A stretch of DNA of 6,463 nt, taken from positions 329 to 6,791 of the forward strand of contig PLSJ01000125.1 in NCBI GenBank assembly GCA_003165115.1, in the 5' to 3' direction. The notes beneath the pieces were generated by a model. It was not told the origin of the DNA. It made no database searches and saw nothing but the letters and a program-made list of their open reading frames with translations. A program made the translations under genes and the position numbers. Origin of the DNA: Syntrophaceae bacterium. Its GTDB lineage: Bacteria > Desulfobacterota > Syntrophorhabdia > Syntrophorhabdales > WCHB1-27. Positions 6,441 to 6,463 of the stretch are shown here, one piece after another; positions within the stretch are counted from its first letter, which is position 1; every line of letters starts with the position of its first letter.

Positions 6441-6463
6441 CAGGCGTTTCCCCGTAATACAAT

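Overview
The window reads as a piece of a bacterial chromosome, probably from an anaerobic deltaproteobacterium-like lineage (Syntrophorhabdus/Syntrophus/Geobacter style). That guess rests only on the style of the phosphofructokinase, the short HicB-type antitoxin and the dispersed-looking CTTAAGA-x-CGTCCC repeats; there is no rRNA or other phylogenetic marker. Three intact protein-coding blocks are supported, plus one gene remnant.

Region by region: (1) Positions 1-225 hold no gene. They contain a 13-bp tandem duplication, a terminator-like hairpin that could close a gene lying off the left edge, and a consensus TTGACA box. (2) 226-471 (+) encodes a short HicB-type antitoxin. The first codons of a hicA-type toxin gene start inside its stop codon but end after 26 codons, where a repeat element begins. 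(3) 540-648 carries two same-orientation copies of that repeat. (4) 683-4890 (-) is a complete two-gene Type III-like restriction-modification operon, mod then res, with a TAATG overlap between the genes. (5) 4891-5150 is a divergent intergenic region: an AT-rich half with the probable mod promoter, then a very GC-rich half that can fold into a large imperfect hairpin with competing pairings. (6) 5151-6440 (+) encodes a 6-phosphofructokinase-family enzyme with an unusual GGEGT active-site motif.

How the pieces work together: Mod would methylate adenine in a recognition site, and Res would use its helicase-type motor and C-terminal PD-ExK nuclease, together with Mod, to cleave unmodified foreign DNA. 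The HicB remnant beside it fits a small defence or stability island. The mod-res block is visibly poorer in GC than pfkA (sample lines counted by hand: 29/60 G+C at 4321-4380 against 40/60 at 5221-5280), which suggests a transferred cassette beside a resident glycolytic gene. I see no clearly new multi-gene system. The points most worth a second look are the truncated hicA at the repeat boundary, the GGEGT phosphofructokinase and the structured GC-rich element at 4994-5100.
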